From: Arthrobacter sp. NIO-1057
GTDB taxonomy: Bacteria; Actinomycetota; Actinomycetes; Actinomycetales; Micrococcaceae
Assembly (NCBI RefSeq): GCF_900094805.1
Contig: NZ_FMAT01000002.1
Span: forward strand, 434,001 to 498,000
Direction of reading: 5' to 3'
Length of the DNA stretch: 64,000 nt
The notes below the pieces were generated by a model. That model saw nothing but the letters and a program-made list of their open reading frames with translations. It was not told the DNA's origin and searched no databases. Numbering within the stretch: the stretch's first letter is position 1; each line of letters opens with the position of its first letter. Shown piece after piece: positions 56,323 through 64,000 of the stretch. The position numbers and the translations under genes were made by a program.

Positions 56323-56892
56323 CTATTTGCCCTGGGCTAGGTCGGCCAGGGTGGCAATCAGCAAGCGACGCTCAACCACCTTGATGCGCTCATGCAGGCT
56401 CTCTTCGGTGTCATCCTCTTCAATGACTACTGCTTCTTGGCGCAGGATGGGGCCGGTGTCTACCCCGGTGTCGGCGATGTGCACGGTGCATCCGGTAACT
56501 TTCACCCCATAGGCCAGCGCATCGCGCACGCCGTGAGCTCCGGGGAAGGAAGGCAGCAGGGCCGGGTGGGTGTTGATGTAGGTGCCATCAAAGGCGTTGA
56601 TGAACTCTTCACCGACGATGCGCATGAAGCCCGAGGAGACCACATAGTCGGGTTCATAGGACAGGCATTTTTCGGTCAGCGCGTGGTTCCAGTCATTGCG
56701 GTCCTCATAGTCCTTGAAGTTCACCACAAAGGTTTCGATTCCGGCTTGGGCCGAACGTTCCACACCATAGGTTCCGTGTTTGTCGGCGCCCACAGCTGCG
56801 ATGTCGACGTTGGCTAGGTCACCGGCCTGTACTGCGTCGATGACTGCCTGAAGATTTGAACCGGTACCTGAAACCAAAACCACAATGCGCAT
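56323..56892 (-). CDS. purN: Phosphoribosylglycinamide formyltransferase
   Basis: A 189-residue folate-dependent GAR transformylase of purine synthesis: LVSGTGSNLQAVIDA at the N-terminus, MRIVGEEFINAF, NTHPALLPSFPGAH, VTGCTVHIADTGVDTGPI. Active Asn and His are present. The ATG at 56892 is preceded by GAGAT; an extension upstream in frame is not conserved. Downstream on the same strand, ~8 kb away, is purH. The transformylase uses 10-formyl-tetrahydrofolate, the product of the fhs gene of this window. Confidence 0.94.
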   Translation of the reverse strand: MRIVVLVSGTGSNLQAVIDAVQAGDLANVDIAAVGADKHGTYGVERSAQAGIETFVVNFKDYEDRNDWNHALTEKCLSYEPDYVVSSGFMRIVGEEFINAFDGTYINTHPALLPSFPGAHGVRDALAYGVKVTGCTVHIADTGVDTGPILRQEAVVIEEDDTEESLHERIKVVERRLLIATLADLAQGK

Positions 56893-57000
56893 GATCTCAA
56901 TTCTACGGTTCACGACCACCAGTTATTGATTCGGCCCAAGATTATTGCTTCTTCTAGTCGCAAACTAGCAAGGCTCACTTCCAAGGTGGAAGATGGGCTT

Positions 57001-57531
57001 ATGAGCGAAATTGTGCCAGATCAGAAGAATTGGACCTTCGTATTGGAGTCCATCTGCCCCGAATGCCAGTACGACGTGCGTACGGTGAGCGTGAGTGATG
57101 TCATCGAGCAACTGCCCGATGCTATCCAGCGTTACGAAGCAGCTCTTGCCGGACCAGAAGTGCGCGTGCGAACCAACCCTGCACGGTGGAGCGTTCAGGA
57201 GTATGTCACCCATGTGGCACACATGCTGGTGGTAATGAATCACCGACTAGATCTGATGCTTGAACAAGATGACCCCACCTTCCCCAACTGGGACCAGGAT
57301 CAGGCAGCCAATGAGGGCAACTACAACGCCCTGGACACCGATGAGGTGATCCGTCAGCTGCACCAGGCTTCAACCGGATACACCGACAAGTTGGGCAGCA
57401 TCGATGAGGATTCTTACTCCCGGCGCGGGCTTCGTTCCAATGGTTCGGCGTTTACCGTAGAAACTTTGAACCAGTATGCCTGGCATGACGTGGTGCATCA
57501 CCTCTGGGATCTGGAGTCCGTGGACGCCTAG
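57001..57531 (+). CDS. DinB-family protein
   Basis: A 176-residue helical-bundle protein of the DinB/mycothiol-S-transferase superfamily. WSVQEYVTHVAHMLVVMNHR carries the first metal His, and late NQYAWHDVVHHLWDLE supplies the others. Some relatives use mycothiol or bacillithiol to detoxify compounds. The start is the ATG at 57001 with GGTGGAAGA upstream. Convergent with the DUF6350 gene (3' ends overlap by four bases). Confidence 0.8.
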   Translation: MSEIVPDQKNWTFVLESICPECQYDVRTVSVSDVIEQLPDAIQRYEAALAGPEVRVRTNPARWSVQEYVTHVAHMLVVMNHRLDLMLEQDDPTFPNWDQDQAANEGNYNALDTDEVIRQLHQASTGYTDKLGSIDEDSYSRRGLRSNGSAFTVETLNQYAWHDVVHHLWDLESVDA

Positions 57532-58838
57532 CCTTCGAGCACCGGGTCAGTTTCAAATAGTGGGGCAATCAGGTAACCAATTGCGGTTCCCACGCCCACC
57601 TGTAGGACCAGTGCGCCTGCGGTGAGCCACATATTCGGTCCGATATCCACCAGTCGGCCAATGGCCAAGGACCCGGAGGACAGCCAGGATCCGATCAGGC
57701 TCAGGGCTCCGGCCACAATGCCAGTGAACAGTGACAGGCACGCGGTGGACAGGCCCAAAGACAGCATGTTGAACGGGATGCGGCGGGCGAACCAATCTTC
57801 CAGGTGGTTCTCTCCGCCACGCAGGAAGTACCAACCGGCCATAATGCCAGCAACCACCGGCAAGAGCAGGAACAACCACTGATGGGCCATCTCGCCGGTA
57901 GGCAGGGACGCGAGCATCGGGATGGATGGCAACGGTCCAACCGTGGTTTCCAAGGTCGACAGGGTACTGCCGGTGCCCAAGATGAATCCGCCACCGCTGA
58001 TCCAGGACAGCACCCAGAAGACCGAGTTAGGGATCAAGGACAACTGCACCAGAGTCAGTGCGGCAGAGCCGATGGGTCCAGGACGTAGTTCCTGATAAAC
58101 GTTGGCGACTTCGGTCCAGTGCAACGCCAAGTTCACGGTCAGCAGCAGGCCACTGATCCCCACGGCGGCAACATAGCCGAGGAATCCTGCGACGACCACG
58201 TGCCAGACATAGGATCCTGCCCACCGACGGTGCGGGGAAATCCGCTGAATATAGGCGGCCATGTCCACGCCGAACAGCCGGGCCCAGGACCCGGCCTCGC
58301 GACGTGCTCCGATAATCAGCCCTACGGCCGCAATGATCAACGGGATGAAGGTCGCGGCGAAAACGTTGACTCGCCCATAGCTGTTACTGGACAGTGAACC
58401 CACGGCAGCGCCAATGGCCCCATAGGCAATAAAGGCGCCGAGTAGCCCCTGCCACAGTTGATCAGTGTAAGAAGCGCGGGCGATGCGTCGACCCGCGCGA
58501 AGGCTGAAGGCGAACGGCAACAGGGATAGCCCCAGCGGGATGAGTGTGATCCATCCAGAGACGGATCCCGGATCAGCTTCCGGCCCCAAATTGAGTACCT
58601 CGATGGGAACGCCGTGAATCAGTAGCCACACAAATCCAGCGAACTGCAAGATGACGTTGAAGGAATCCTCCAGGAACCCGCCACTGAAGTACACAGCGAC
58701 CAAAGGCAGCATGATCAGGGCCAAGCAAAACACGACAGATTGCAGGATTTCGAATACGCCCTGCAACGCCAGGGGCATTGGCCAACCGTTGCGCAGACGC
58801 AACATCACGGCCTTCATGGGTTTCTTTTCGCGACTCAT
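57528..58838 (-). CDS. DUF6350 multi-pass membrane protein
   Basis: A 436-residue integral membrane protein with ~10-11 hydrophobic helices, of the DUF6350/PerM-like type that in many actinobacteria lies next to purN. No transport motif is visible. The start is the ATG at 58838 (MSREKKPMKAV); a TTG further up at 58859 is possible. It shares the strand with purN, with the DinB gene between them on the other strand. Function unknown; linked by position to cell envelope or division processes. Confidence 0.8.
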   Translation of the reverse strand: MSREKKPMKAVMLRLRNGWPMPLALQGVFEILQSVVFCLALIMLPLVAVYFSGGFLEDSFNVILQFAGFVWLLIHGVPIEVLNLGPEADPGSVSGWITLIPLGLSLLPFAFSLRAGRRIARASYTDQLWQGLLGAFIAYGAIGAAVGSLSSNSYGRVNVFAATFIPLIIAAVGLIIGARREAGSWARLFGVDMAAYIQRISPHRRWAGSYVWHVVVAGFLGYVAAVGISGLLLTVNLALHWTEVANVYQELRPGPIGSAALTLVQLSLIPNSVFWVLSWISGGGFILGTGSTLSTLETTVGPLPSIPMLASLPTGEMAHQWLFLLLPVVAGIMAGWYFLRGGENHLEDWFARRIPFNMLSLGLSTACLSLFTGIVAGALSLIGSWLSSGSLAIGRLVDIGPNMWLTAGALVLQVGVGTAIGYLIAPLFETDPVLEG

Positions 58839-58922
58839 CACTTTCAATGTTGCCACCAAACGCCCTGCTCTGCGCCTTTCGACGCGCAGCCTTGGACTGG
58901 GCGCTTGCTCAAAGCTGGCGCT

Positions 58923-59732
58923 CTAGTAGCTTTTTGGTGCTGGCGCCTGTGATCCGTTGCCAAAGCTTGCCGCCAAGGCCTCTGTGGCCCGAGCCAGTAA
59001 GGCCACATCGGCGCCTACACCCACGAAGTCCGCTCCCGCGTCCATGTACTTGCGGGCGGTGTCGTGATCAAAAGCATTCACACCAGCGTATTTGCCCGCT
59101 GCTTTCGCCGCCTTAATGGCCTTGAGCACAGCATCCACCACCTCGGGGTGGTTCTGCTGGCCGATGACTCCCATTGAGGCCGCCAGGTCAGAAGGTCCAA
59201 TAAAAATGCCGTCGAGACCTTCGGTGTCGAGAATTTCTTGAACATTCTTCACCGCTTCAGCGGCTTCTATTTGCACCATGACAGTGATGGTTTCATCGGC
59301 GCGGGTGAGGTACTCGGGAATGCGATTCCAGCGTGCCGAGCGGGCCAGGGCTGATCCCACGCCGCGCACACCCTTAGGTGGATACTGGCATGCGGCCACG
59401 GCTGCGGCGGCCTGTTGTGCGTCGTTGACCATCGGGATGATCAACGACTGCACGCCAAGATCCAAGAACTGTTTGATAACCACGGGGTCATTGACTGCCG
59501 GACGCACCACCGGCACTACCGGGTAGCTACGCACCGCTTGGAGTTGAGCCAAGATGTTTTGCAGGTCATTCGGGGAGTGCTCTGCGTCGATGAAGACCCA
59601 GTCAAACCCGGCGCCGGCGCAAATCTCGGCGATGAGTGGCGAGGCGGAGCACACCCAAATTCCGGCCAGTGAATGATCGGCTGCTTTGAGTGCATCCTTC
59701 AGTGACGGATCAGGTTCTACTCGAAATGACAT
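58923..59732 (-). CDS. hpaI: HpcH/HpaI aldolase (4-hydroxy-2-oxo-heptanedioate aldolase type)
   Basis: A 269-residue class II aldolase of the HpcH/HpaI family. It splits 4-hydroxy-2-oxo-heptanedioate or a similar compound into pyruvate and an aldehyde. GFDWVFIDAEHSPND has the metal-adjacent residues, QIEAAEAVKN the Glu, GLDGIFIGPSDLAASMG the Asp; the overall length fits. The start overlaps the hpaH stop by ~16 bases, so both are one unit. They are the last two steps of homoprotocatechuate (4-hydroxyphenylacetate) or similar meta-cleavage degradation; earlier genes are not in the window. Confidence 0.9.
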   Translation of the reverse strand: MSFRVEPDPSLKDALKAADHSLAGIWVCSASPLIAEICAGAGFDWVFIDAEHSPNDLQNILAQLQAVRSYPVVPVVRPAVNDPVVIKQFLDLGVQSLIIPMVNDAQQAAAAVAACQYPPKGVRGVGSALARSARWNRIPEYLTRADETITVMVQIEAAEAVKNVQEILDTEGLDGIFIGPSDLAASMGVIGQQNHPEVVDAVLKAIKAAKAAGKYAGVNAFDHDTARKYMDAGADFVGVGADVALLARATEALAASFGNGSQAPAPKSY

Positions 59733-60502
59733 GTCACCGTTCCCAACGCTCCGTAGTCAGCAAAGACTGTGTCATTGGCATTCACCCACATGGGACGGGT
59801 GAAAGAACCGGCGAGGATCAGTTCGCCGGCCTTGAGCTTGTCCCCGTGGGCAGCAATTTTGTTGGCCAACCAGTACACGCCTGCGGCCGGGTGGTTCAGC
59901 ACGCCGGCAGCCACGCCGGTTTCTTCCACAGTCTGATTCTTAAACAGGATGCCCGAGACCCAACGGAGGTCTACAGCGTCTGGCTTGACCGGGTTACCAC
60001 CGATGACCATGGCGCCCATAGCAGCGTTGTCGCTGATCGTATCAACGATGGTGCGCCCTTCCATTTCAACCCGGGCGTCAAGGATTTCAAGGGCTGGGAT
60101 AACGTATTCGGTGGCTTCCAAGACGTCAAAGATATTGGCGCGGGGGCCTTCAATATCCTTATTGAGTTTGAAGGCCAACTCCATTTCCACGCGGGCACCG
60201 GTGAATTCTGAGAAGTTGAAGGTAGCCCCGGAATCATGAACCATGTCATCAAAAATGATTCCGTAGTCAGGTTCGGTGATTCCTGTGGCCATCTGCATCG
60301 CGCGGGAGGTGAGCCCAATTTTGCGGCCAACCAGCATTCGTCCGGCCGCTTCGGAGCGCTGACGCCACAGGTTTTGCACGCGATAGGAATCTTCGACAGT
60401 CATCTGCGGGTAGCGTGCGGTAAGGCGCGGTACTGGCGTACGCGTTTGGCCGGCTTGGACCAGCTCATCGGCAATGGCCGTGATTGTTTCCTCGGATAGC
60501 AT
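59717..60502 (-). CDS. hpaH: 2-oxo-hept-4-ene-1,7-dioate hydratase
   Basis: A 261-residue hydratase of the HpaH/MhpD family that adds water to 2-oxo-hept-4-ene-1,7-dioate. [30 protein letters not shown] and [10 protein letters not shown] are conserved and include the metal-binding Glu residues. The ATG at 60502 follows AAAGGTG at normal spacing; an in-frame start at 60553 would add 17 unrelated residues. First gene of the hpaH-hpaI pair. Confidence 0.9.
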   Translation of the reverse strand: MLSEETITAIADELVQAGQTRTPVPRLTARYPQMTVEDSYRVQNLWRQRSEAAGRMLVGRKIGLTSRAMQMATGITEPDYGIIFDDMVHDSGATFNFSEFTGARVEMELAFKLNKDIEGPRANIFDVLEATEYVIPALEILDARVEMEGRTIVDTISDNAAMGAMVIGGNPVKPDAVDLRWVSGILFKNQTVEETGVAAGVLNHPAAGVYWLANKIAAHGDKLKAGELILAGSFTRPMWVNANDTVFADYGALGTVTCHFE

Positions 60503-60634
60503 CGGCGCTACACCTTTCACTTCTGTCAAAACCAAGGTGAGTTCCACCGACAAAGTCGATGAACTGGCTCACGTTTCTTGATCGTACCGAGCTTCGGGGT
60601 GCATGGCACATCGTACTAACATTTCTGGCTAAAT

Positions 60635-61321
60635 CTAGTTGCTCGATGCTTTCACATTGGCCAATAACGCTTCGAAGGGAAGTGAGGTCATCTCATCATT
60701 GGGGTCAGCGAACTCACTGACCGAAGGAGCAATTGAACGGGTGTCACCTAAGTCTTCATCAGCTTCTAGTCGCCCGTTGGTGGTGCCAAGGGTCAACAGG
60801 ACTTCACCAGCGACACGGCGGGTTCGTTCCGCCAGGGTTCCGGCAAGGCCTTGCCCACCAAAGTCTTCGGAGGCAGCAAAGACCGTCGTTGGCATGATGT
60901 TAGCGCGCAGGTAACTGAAGATTGGACGCATGGCGTAATCGATCGCTAGCTGGTGTCGTTGCGTTCCTGCCGTTGCGGCAAGTACGACTGTCTTTTGATT
61001 CAGTGATTTCGGATCGAGGATGTCAAGGAATGATTTGAGCAGCCCAGAGATTGAGGCTGTGAATACGGGGGTGACGGCAACGAGTACGTCAGCGTCCGTG
61101 ACCGCATCGATCACTTGCTGCAGTTTGGGAGCCGCAAACCCGGTCAGCATATTGTTCGTGATTTCGCTTGCGTACTCACGAAGTTCAATATTGCTGATAT
61201 CCGCTTGAACTCCTGCCGAGGTCAGTTTTTCTGCAATGCTGTCGCCAATGTGGCGCCCCAGTAAAGAGGAGCTGGACGGTGTTCCTAGGCCGCCGCTAAT
61301 AATGACTACAGACTTGCTCAT
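60635..61321 (-). CDS. NADPH-dependent FMN reductase family protein
   Basis: A 228-residue flavodoxin-fold protein of the NADPH:FMN reductase/CE1759-type oxidoreductase family: SVVIISGGLGTPSSSSLLG (phosphate loop), VAVTPVFTASISGLLKSFLD, and ILDPKSLNQKTVVLAATAG. It would reduce FMN or a quinone. The ATG at 61321 has GAAGGT upstream. Divergent from tryptophan dioxygenase, and a repeat pair lies in between. The physiological partner is unknown. Confidence 0.85.
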   Translation of the reverse strand: MSKSVVIISGGLGTPSSSSLLGRHIGDSIAEKLTSAGVQADISNIELREYASEITNNMLTGFAAPKLQQVIDAVTDADVLVAVTPVFTASISGLLKSFLDILDPKSLNQKTVVLAATAGTQRHQLAIDYAMRPIFSYLRANIMPTTVFAASEDFGGQGLAGTLAERTRRVAGEVLLTLGTTNGRLEADEDLGDTRSIAPSVSEFADPNDEMTSLPFEALLANVKASSN

Positions 61322-61322
61322 T

Positions 61323-61364
61323 GTTGTTACCTTCCACGATTTATATGCGTATGCATGTAACAAC
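61323..61364. promoter_or_regulatory. Inverted repeat between the FMN reductase and tryptophan dioxygenase genes
   Basis: GTTGTTAC (61323-61330) and GTAACAAC (61357-61364) form a perfect 8-bp inverted pair, with a central ATGCGTATGCAT (61345-61356) that is itself nearly symmetric. Likely binding sites in the divergent promoter; which regulator is not known. Confidence 0.35.
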
Positions 61365-61442
61365 GCAAGGTCTGCGCACTATATTCCCGCTACGCAATTT
61401 TCACTACTGTGACGATCGTAAAGATATTGATACACTCGATTC

Positions 61443-62309
61443 ATGAGCACCCAGAAGCCACAGACCGAAAACCAGCGCGACATTGAAGAAGGCGTACGCA
61501 CCGACTTCAGAAACACCATGTCCTATGGCAGTTACCTGGATCTGGATCGAGTACTGTCCGCACAGCACCCGGTAAGCGTGCCTGAGCACCACGATGAAAT
61601 GCTGTTCATCATCCAGCACCAGACCAGCGAACTGTGGCTCAAGCTCATGCTCCATGAACTCGTGGAAGCTCGCCGACTCTTGGGCTTGGATGAGATTGGT
61701 AAAGCTCTCAAGTGCTTGGCCCGCGTGAAGCACATCCAGAAAACCCTGACCGAGCAATGGTCAGTTCTCGCCACCTTGACCCCGCGAGAGTACGCCCAAT
61801 TCCGTGGCTTCCTCGGCTCATCCTCCGGGTTCCAGTCCTTCCAATACCGCGCCATTGAATTCATCCTTGGCAACAAGCATGCGGGCATGCTCAAGGTTCA
61901 TGAAGCTGACCCTAAAGCCCATGAGTTGCTGACCAATTTGCTCTATGAGCCAGGTCTTTATGACGTCTTCTTAGCTGCCTTGGCTCGTCATGGATATCAG
62001 ATCCCTGAGGAAGTCCTGTCTCGTGATGTCACCAAGCCGTGGAGTTTCCAGGAAGCACTGGTTCCAGTGTTCAAGGAAATCTACGAATCCGAAGAAACCA
62101 AGTGGAGCCTTTACCAAGCCTGTGAAGACTTGGTTGACCTAGAAGATAACTTCCAAGCCTGGCGTTTCCGGCACCTTCGCGTTGTTCAGCGCACTATTGG
62201 CTTCAAACGCGGAACTGGCGGTTCTTCAGGCGTTGATTTCCTCAAGCGCGCTCTGGACTTGACGTTCTTCCCCGAACTCTTTGCGGTGCGCACTGAAATT
62301 GGTAACTAA
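61443..62309 (+). CDS. kynA: Tryptophan 2,3-dioxygenase
   Basis: A 288-residue heme dioxygenase that opens the indole ring of L-tryptophan to N-formylkynurenine, the first step of the kynurenine pathway. MSYGSYLDLDRVLSAQHP, HHDEMLFIIQHQTSELWLKL and FRGFLGSSSGFQSFQYRAIE are signature sequences including the heme-region His and substrate Arg; KRGTGGSSGVDFL is the late conserved turn. Followed by a PaaX regulator whose frame overlaps its end. Other kynurenine genes are not in the window. Confidence 0.94.
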   Translation: MSTQKPQTENQRDIEEGVRTDFRNTMSYGSYLDLDRVLSAQHPVSVPEHHDEMLFIIQHQTSELWLKLMLHELVEARRLLGLDEIGKALKCLARVKHIQKTLTEQWSVLATLTPREYAQFRGFLGSSSGFQSFQYRAIEFILGNKHAGMLKVHEADPKAHELLTNLLYEPGLYDVFLAALARHGYQIPEEVLSRDVTKPWSFQEALVPVFKEIYESEETKWSLYQACEDLVDLEDNFQAWRFRHLRVVQRTIGFKRGTGGSSGVDFLKRALDLTFFPELFAVRTEIGN

Positions 62310-63138
62310 CACTAAAATTTCGGCCTTTAGTCTTGATGATTTTGAGGCTCGTACCGGTAGCGCCACATCCATCATCCGCACCATTACCGGGCTATACCTT
62401 CGGCACCAAACAGCGCCGGTCCCCCGCACGCAGGTGGTGGAGCTGGCTACCGCGGCAGGAATTCCTGCTACGACGGCACAGACCGCCATTTCACGGTTAA
62501 TCGATAAGCAGGTGTTAGACAGCGATTCGCCGTCCACCTTGTGTGTGCCATCGCCGGCCCAGGCAATGTTTGAACGCGGAAGCCGCAGAATTTTCACTCC
62601 GCGACAAATGTCTCAGGCGAGCCAATGGTGCCTCGTGGCCTATTCACTGCCCGAAGCGCTACGCCCATTGCGCCACCAGATACGCAAGCACTTCCAACAG
62701 CTCGGTGGCGGCCTGGTCACTGCCGGACTGTGGATTTTTCCTGAGTACCTGCACGAAGAAGTCGAGGCTGTTCTAGTAGCCCTGCAAGCTCGCGGTCAAG
62801 CCACAATCTTCACCGGACAACAGCCACACTTCCCAACCACCGCTAAAGAAGCGGCTTCCCAGTGGTGGGATCTGGATCATTTGAATTCATTACACCGGCA
62901 GTTCCTGGAGGCCACCGCTGATCTCGCTGAGGATCAGACGCAGCCCGCTGAAGCCTACCGTGGTTATGTCATCATGATTGATGCGTGGCGGGCGCTGCCC
63001 TACCTTGATCCAGGATTGCCTGAATCGATGTTGCCAGATTCGTGGTCTGGCAGGCAGAGCAGGGAAAGGTTCTTGGCGTTGTCGCAGGCTTTTAAGGATC
63101 CGGCCCAGCAATTCGTTAGCTCAGCGCTAGGCTCCTAA
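62299..63138 (+). CDS. PaaX-family transcriptional regulator
   Basis: A ~279-residue PaaX-like regulator: winged-helix region at the N-terminus (SIIRTITGLYLRHQTAPVPR, IPATTAQTAISRLIDKQVL), central WCLVAYSLPEALRPLRHQI and later RQFLEAT, RGYVIMIDAWRALPYLDPGL. These proteins repress aromatic-acid catabolic genes and respond to acyl-CoA effectors. The start is uncertain: TTG at 62299 is used, TTG at 62281 is also in frame. It overlaps kynA and probably regulates it. Its stop overlaps the convergent CoA-transferase stop. Confidence 0.84.
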   Translation: MVTNTKISAFSLDDFEARTGSATSIIRTITGLYLRHQTAPVPRTQVVELATAAGIPATTAQTAISRLIDKQVLDSDSPSTLCVPSPAQAMFERGSRRIFTPRQMSQASQWCLVAYSLPEALRPLRHQIRKHFQQLGGGLVTAGLWIFPEYLHEEVEAVLVALQARGQATIFTGQQPHFPTTAKEAASQWWDLDHLNSLHRQFLEATADLAEDQTQPAEAYRGYVIMIDAWRALPYLDPGLPESMLPDSWSGRQSRERFLALSQAFKDPAQQFVSSALGS

Positions 63139-64000
63139 AGCCAGATCGGCTCATCGCCACCGTAGGGCGGCGGGGCGGAAGCGAAATCAAGGCCCTGCCC
63201 CTCGCAGATGAATGGTGATTGCGCGTAGGTCAACGTGCCATAGGAGCTGTCCATCTGGCCCATGCGCGGAGCCTTGAGAGTTTCTGTGGGCAGGGCAGGC
63301 GCCCCAAAATCAAAGAGTGCTTGCGCTGTTCGAGCCAAAGAAAATCGAACGCTGCCAACTGCCTGACGTTCTGCGCGGACCCGAACCATTGCGATGATGG
63401 CCGCTGCCAGCCCGTACCCGGTGGCGTGGTCCAATGCTTGCACGGGTAGTGCCCCAGGCACGCCGTCCCCGGTGCCATAAGCATCAGCGATTCCACAGGC
63501 AGCTTGAACGATGCTGTCGAACCCCCGGCGGTTGACCCACGGTCCGGTATAGCCCCAGGCATCAAGCTCGGCAATGATGAGGTTGGGATATTTCTCGCTA
63601 AGGCTTTGTCGATCAAGACCAAAGTGGCTCAACGCTCCGTGGCGATATCCGATGATCACAACGTCTGCCTGTTCCAGTAAGGCCGTCATGCGCTGAGCGT
63701 CAGTGGCAGAGGAGAAATCGAGTAAGGTGCTACGTTTACCGAACCCGGTATCGATGTGTTGTTCTCGTAGCTCGGGCAATTGTGGAGCATCCACGCGCAG
63801 TACTTGAGCACCAAATGCCGAGAGTGTTTTTGTCGCGGTAGGGCCGGCAATAACGCGTGTTAAATCCAGGACCCGTAATCCTTCTAATGCACGAGGTGCT
63901 CGTGGATTGAAGTTCCATACGCGCCCTTCGCCCGGGGCGCGCAGCGAGAACTGCGCCCACTCACCATTCTGCGCCGCTTGTCCCGTCTCTGACTGAAGCC
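63135..64000 (-). CDS. CaiB/BaiF family CoA-transferase (5' end cut by window)
   Basis: At least 288 codons of a class III (CaiB/BaiF) CoA-transferase. The frame is open to the right edge, so the start is missing. LRVLDLTRVIAGPTATKTL is the conserved entry to the second half; AQVLRVDAPQLPEL and ADVVIIGYRHGALSHFG, then DAWGYTGPWVNRRGFDSIVQ and SFGAP-like parts follow. It moves CoA between acyl groups. The N-terminal half is not in the window, so specificity cannot be guessed. Convergent with the PaaX gene (4-base overlap). Confidence 0.86.
   Translation of the reverse strand, partial: LQSETGQAAQNGEWAQFSLRAPGEGRVWNFNPRAPRALEGLRVLDLTRVIAGPTATKTLSAFGAQVLRVDAPQLPELREQHIDTGFGKRSTLLDFSSATDAQRMTALLEQADVVIIGYRHGALSHFGLDRQSLSEKYPNLIIAELDAWGYTGPWVNRRGFDSIVQAACGIADAYGTGDGVPGALPVQALDHATGYGLAAAIIAMVRVRAERQAVGSVRFSLARTAQALFDFGAPALPTETLKAPRMGQMDSSYGTLTYAQSPFICEGQGLDFASAPPPYGGDEPIWL

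Overview
The window reads as chromosomal DNA of a high-G+C actinobacterium, most likely a member of the Micrococcaceae (Arthrobacter/Glutamicibacter type). The clues are the purN next to a DUF6350 membrane protein, a monomeric NADP isocitrate dehydrogenase, a stand-alone helicase-associated-domain protein, a LANTG sortase signal, many GTG/TTG starts and the general base composition. No rRNA, tRNA or CRISPR array was seen. The species call is inference from gene content only.

Left part (1-5.8 kb): a minus-strand catabolic operon (amidohydrolase, 2-hydroxycarboxylate transporter, isocitrate/isopropylmalate-type dehydrogenase, aldehyde dehydrogenase cut by the window edge) faces a GntR-type regulator. 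Next (6.2-12.9 kb) is a sulfur-amino-acid locus. metY-metB lie behind a SAM-riboswitch-like leader whose 3' end can hide the ribosome binding site. A LysR regulator is divergent from mesX-mesD-flavin reductase, a folate-independent methionine synthase module. Homocysteine made by MetY/MetB would be methylated by MesD.

Accessory island (about 12.9-25.8 kb, visibly more A/T-rich from 15.8 to 21.2 kb): a LANTG surface protein; a decayed second mes locus joined to an IS1634-like transposase fragment; a two-gene cupin/membrane-protein unit; a helicase-associated-domain protein; a two-gene unit pairing a nucleoid-associated (NdpA/YejK) protein with a RelA/SpoT-type nucleotidyltransferase; a compact restriction-modification operon with a half-size specificity subunit and an XRE regulator; and an SDR gene with a nonsense codon. 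The two pairs of unknown function next to the restriction system are the best candidates here for an undescribed system.

Middle (26-37 kb): hydroxyacid dehydrogenase, dGTPase, RNase H, lipase, monomeric isocitrate dehydrogenase, TetR plus 14-TM drug exporter with two clear operators, and formate-tetrahydrofolate ligase with a structured leader.

Right part (38-64 kb): a 5-oxoprolinase regulon (pxpA, fused pxpBC, biotin carboxylase, GntR, and beyond an adenine deaminase the DUF1445 and NRAMP-like genes). A shared palindrome lies upstream of both arms. Then purH; an 8-kb block (DUF4303, MFS, TetR, alpha-mannosidase, zinc-ribbon SDR); purN; DinB; DUF6350; hpaI-hpaH; an FMN reductase; tryptophan 2,3-dioxygenase; a PaaX regulator; and a CoA-transferase cut by the right edge.
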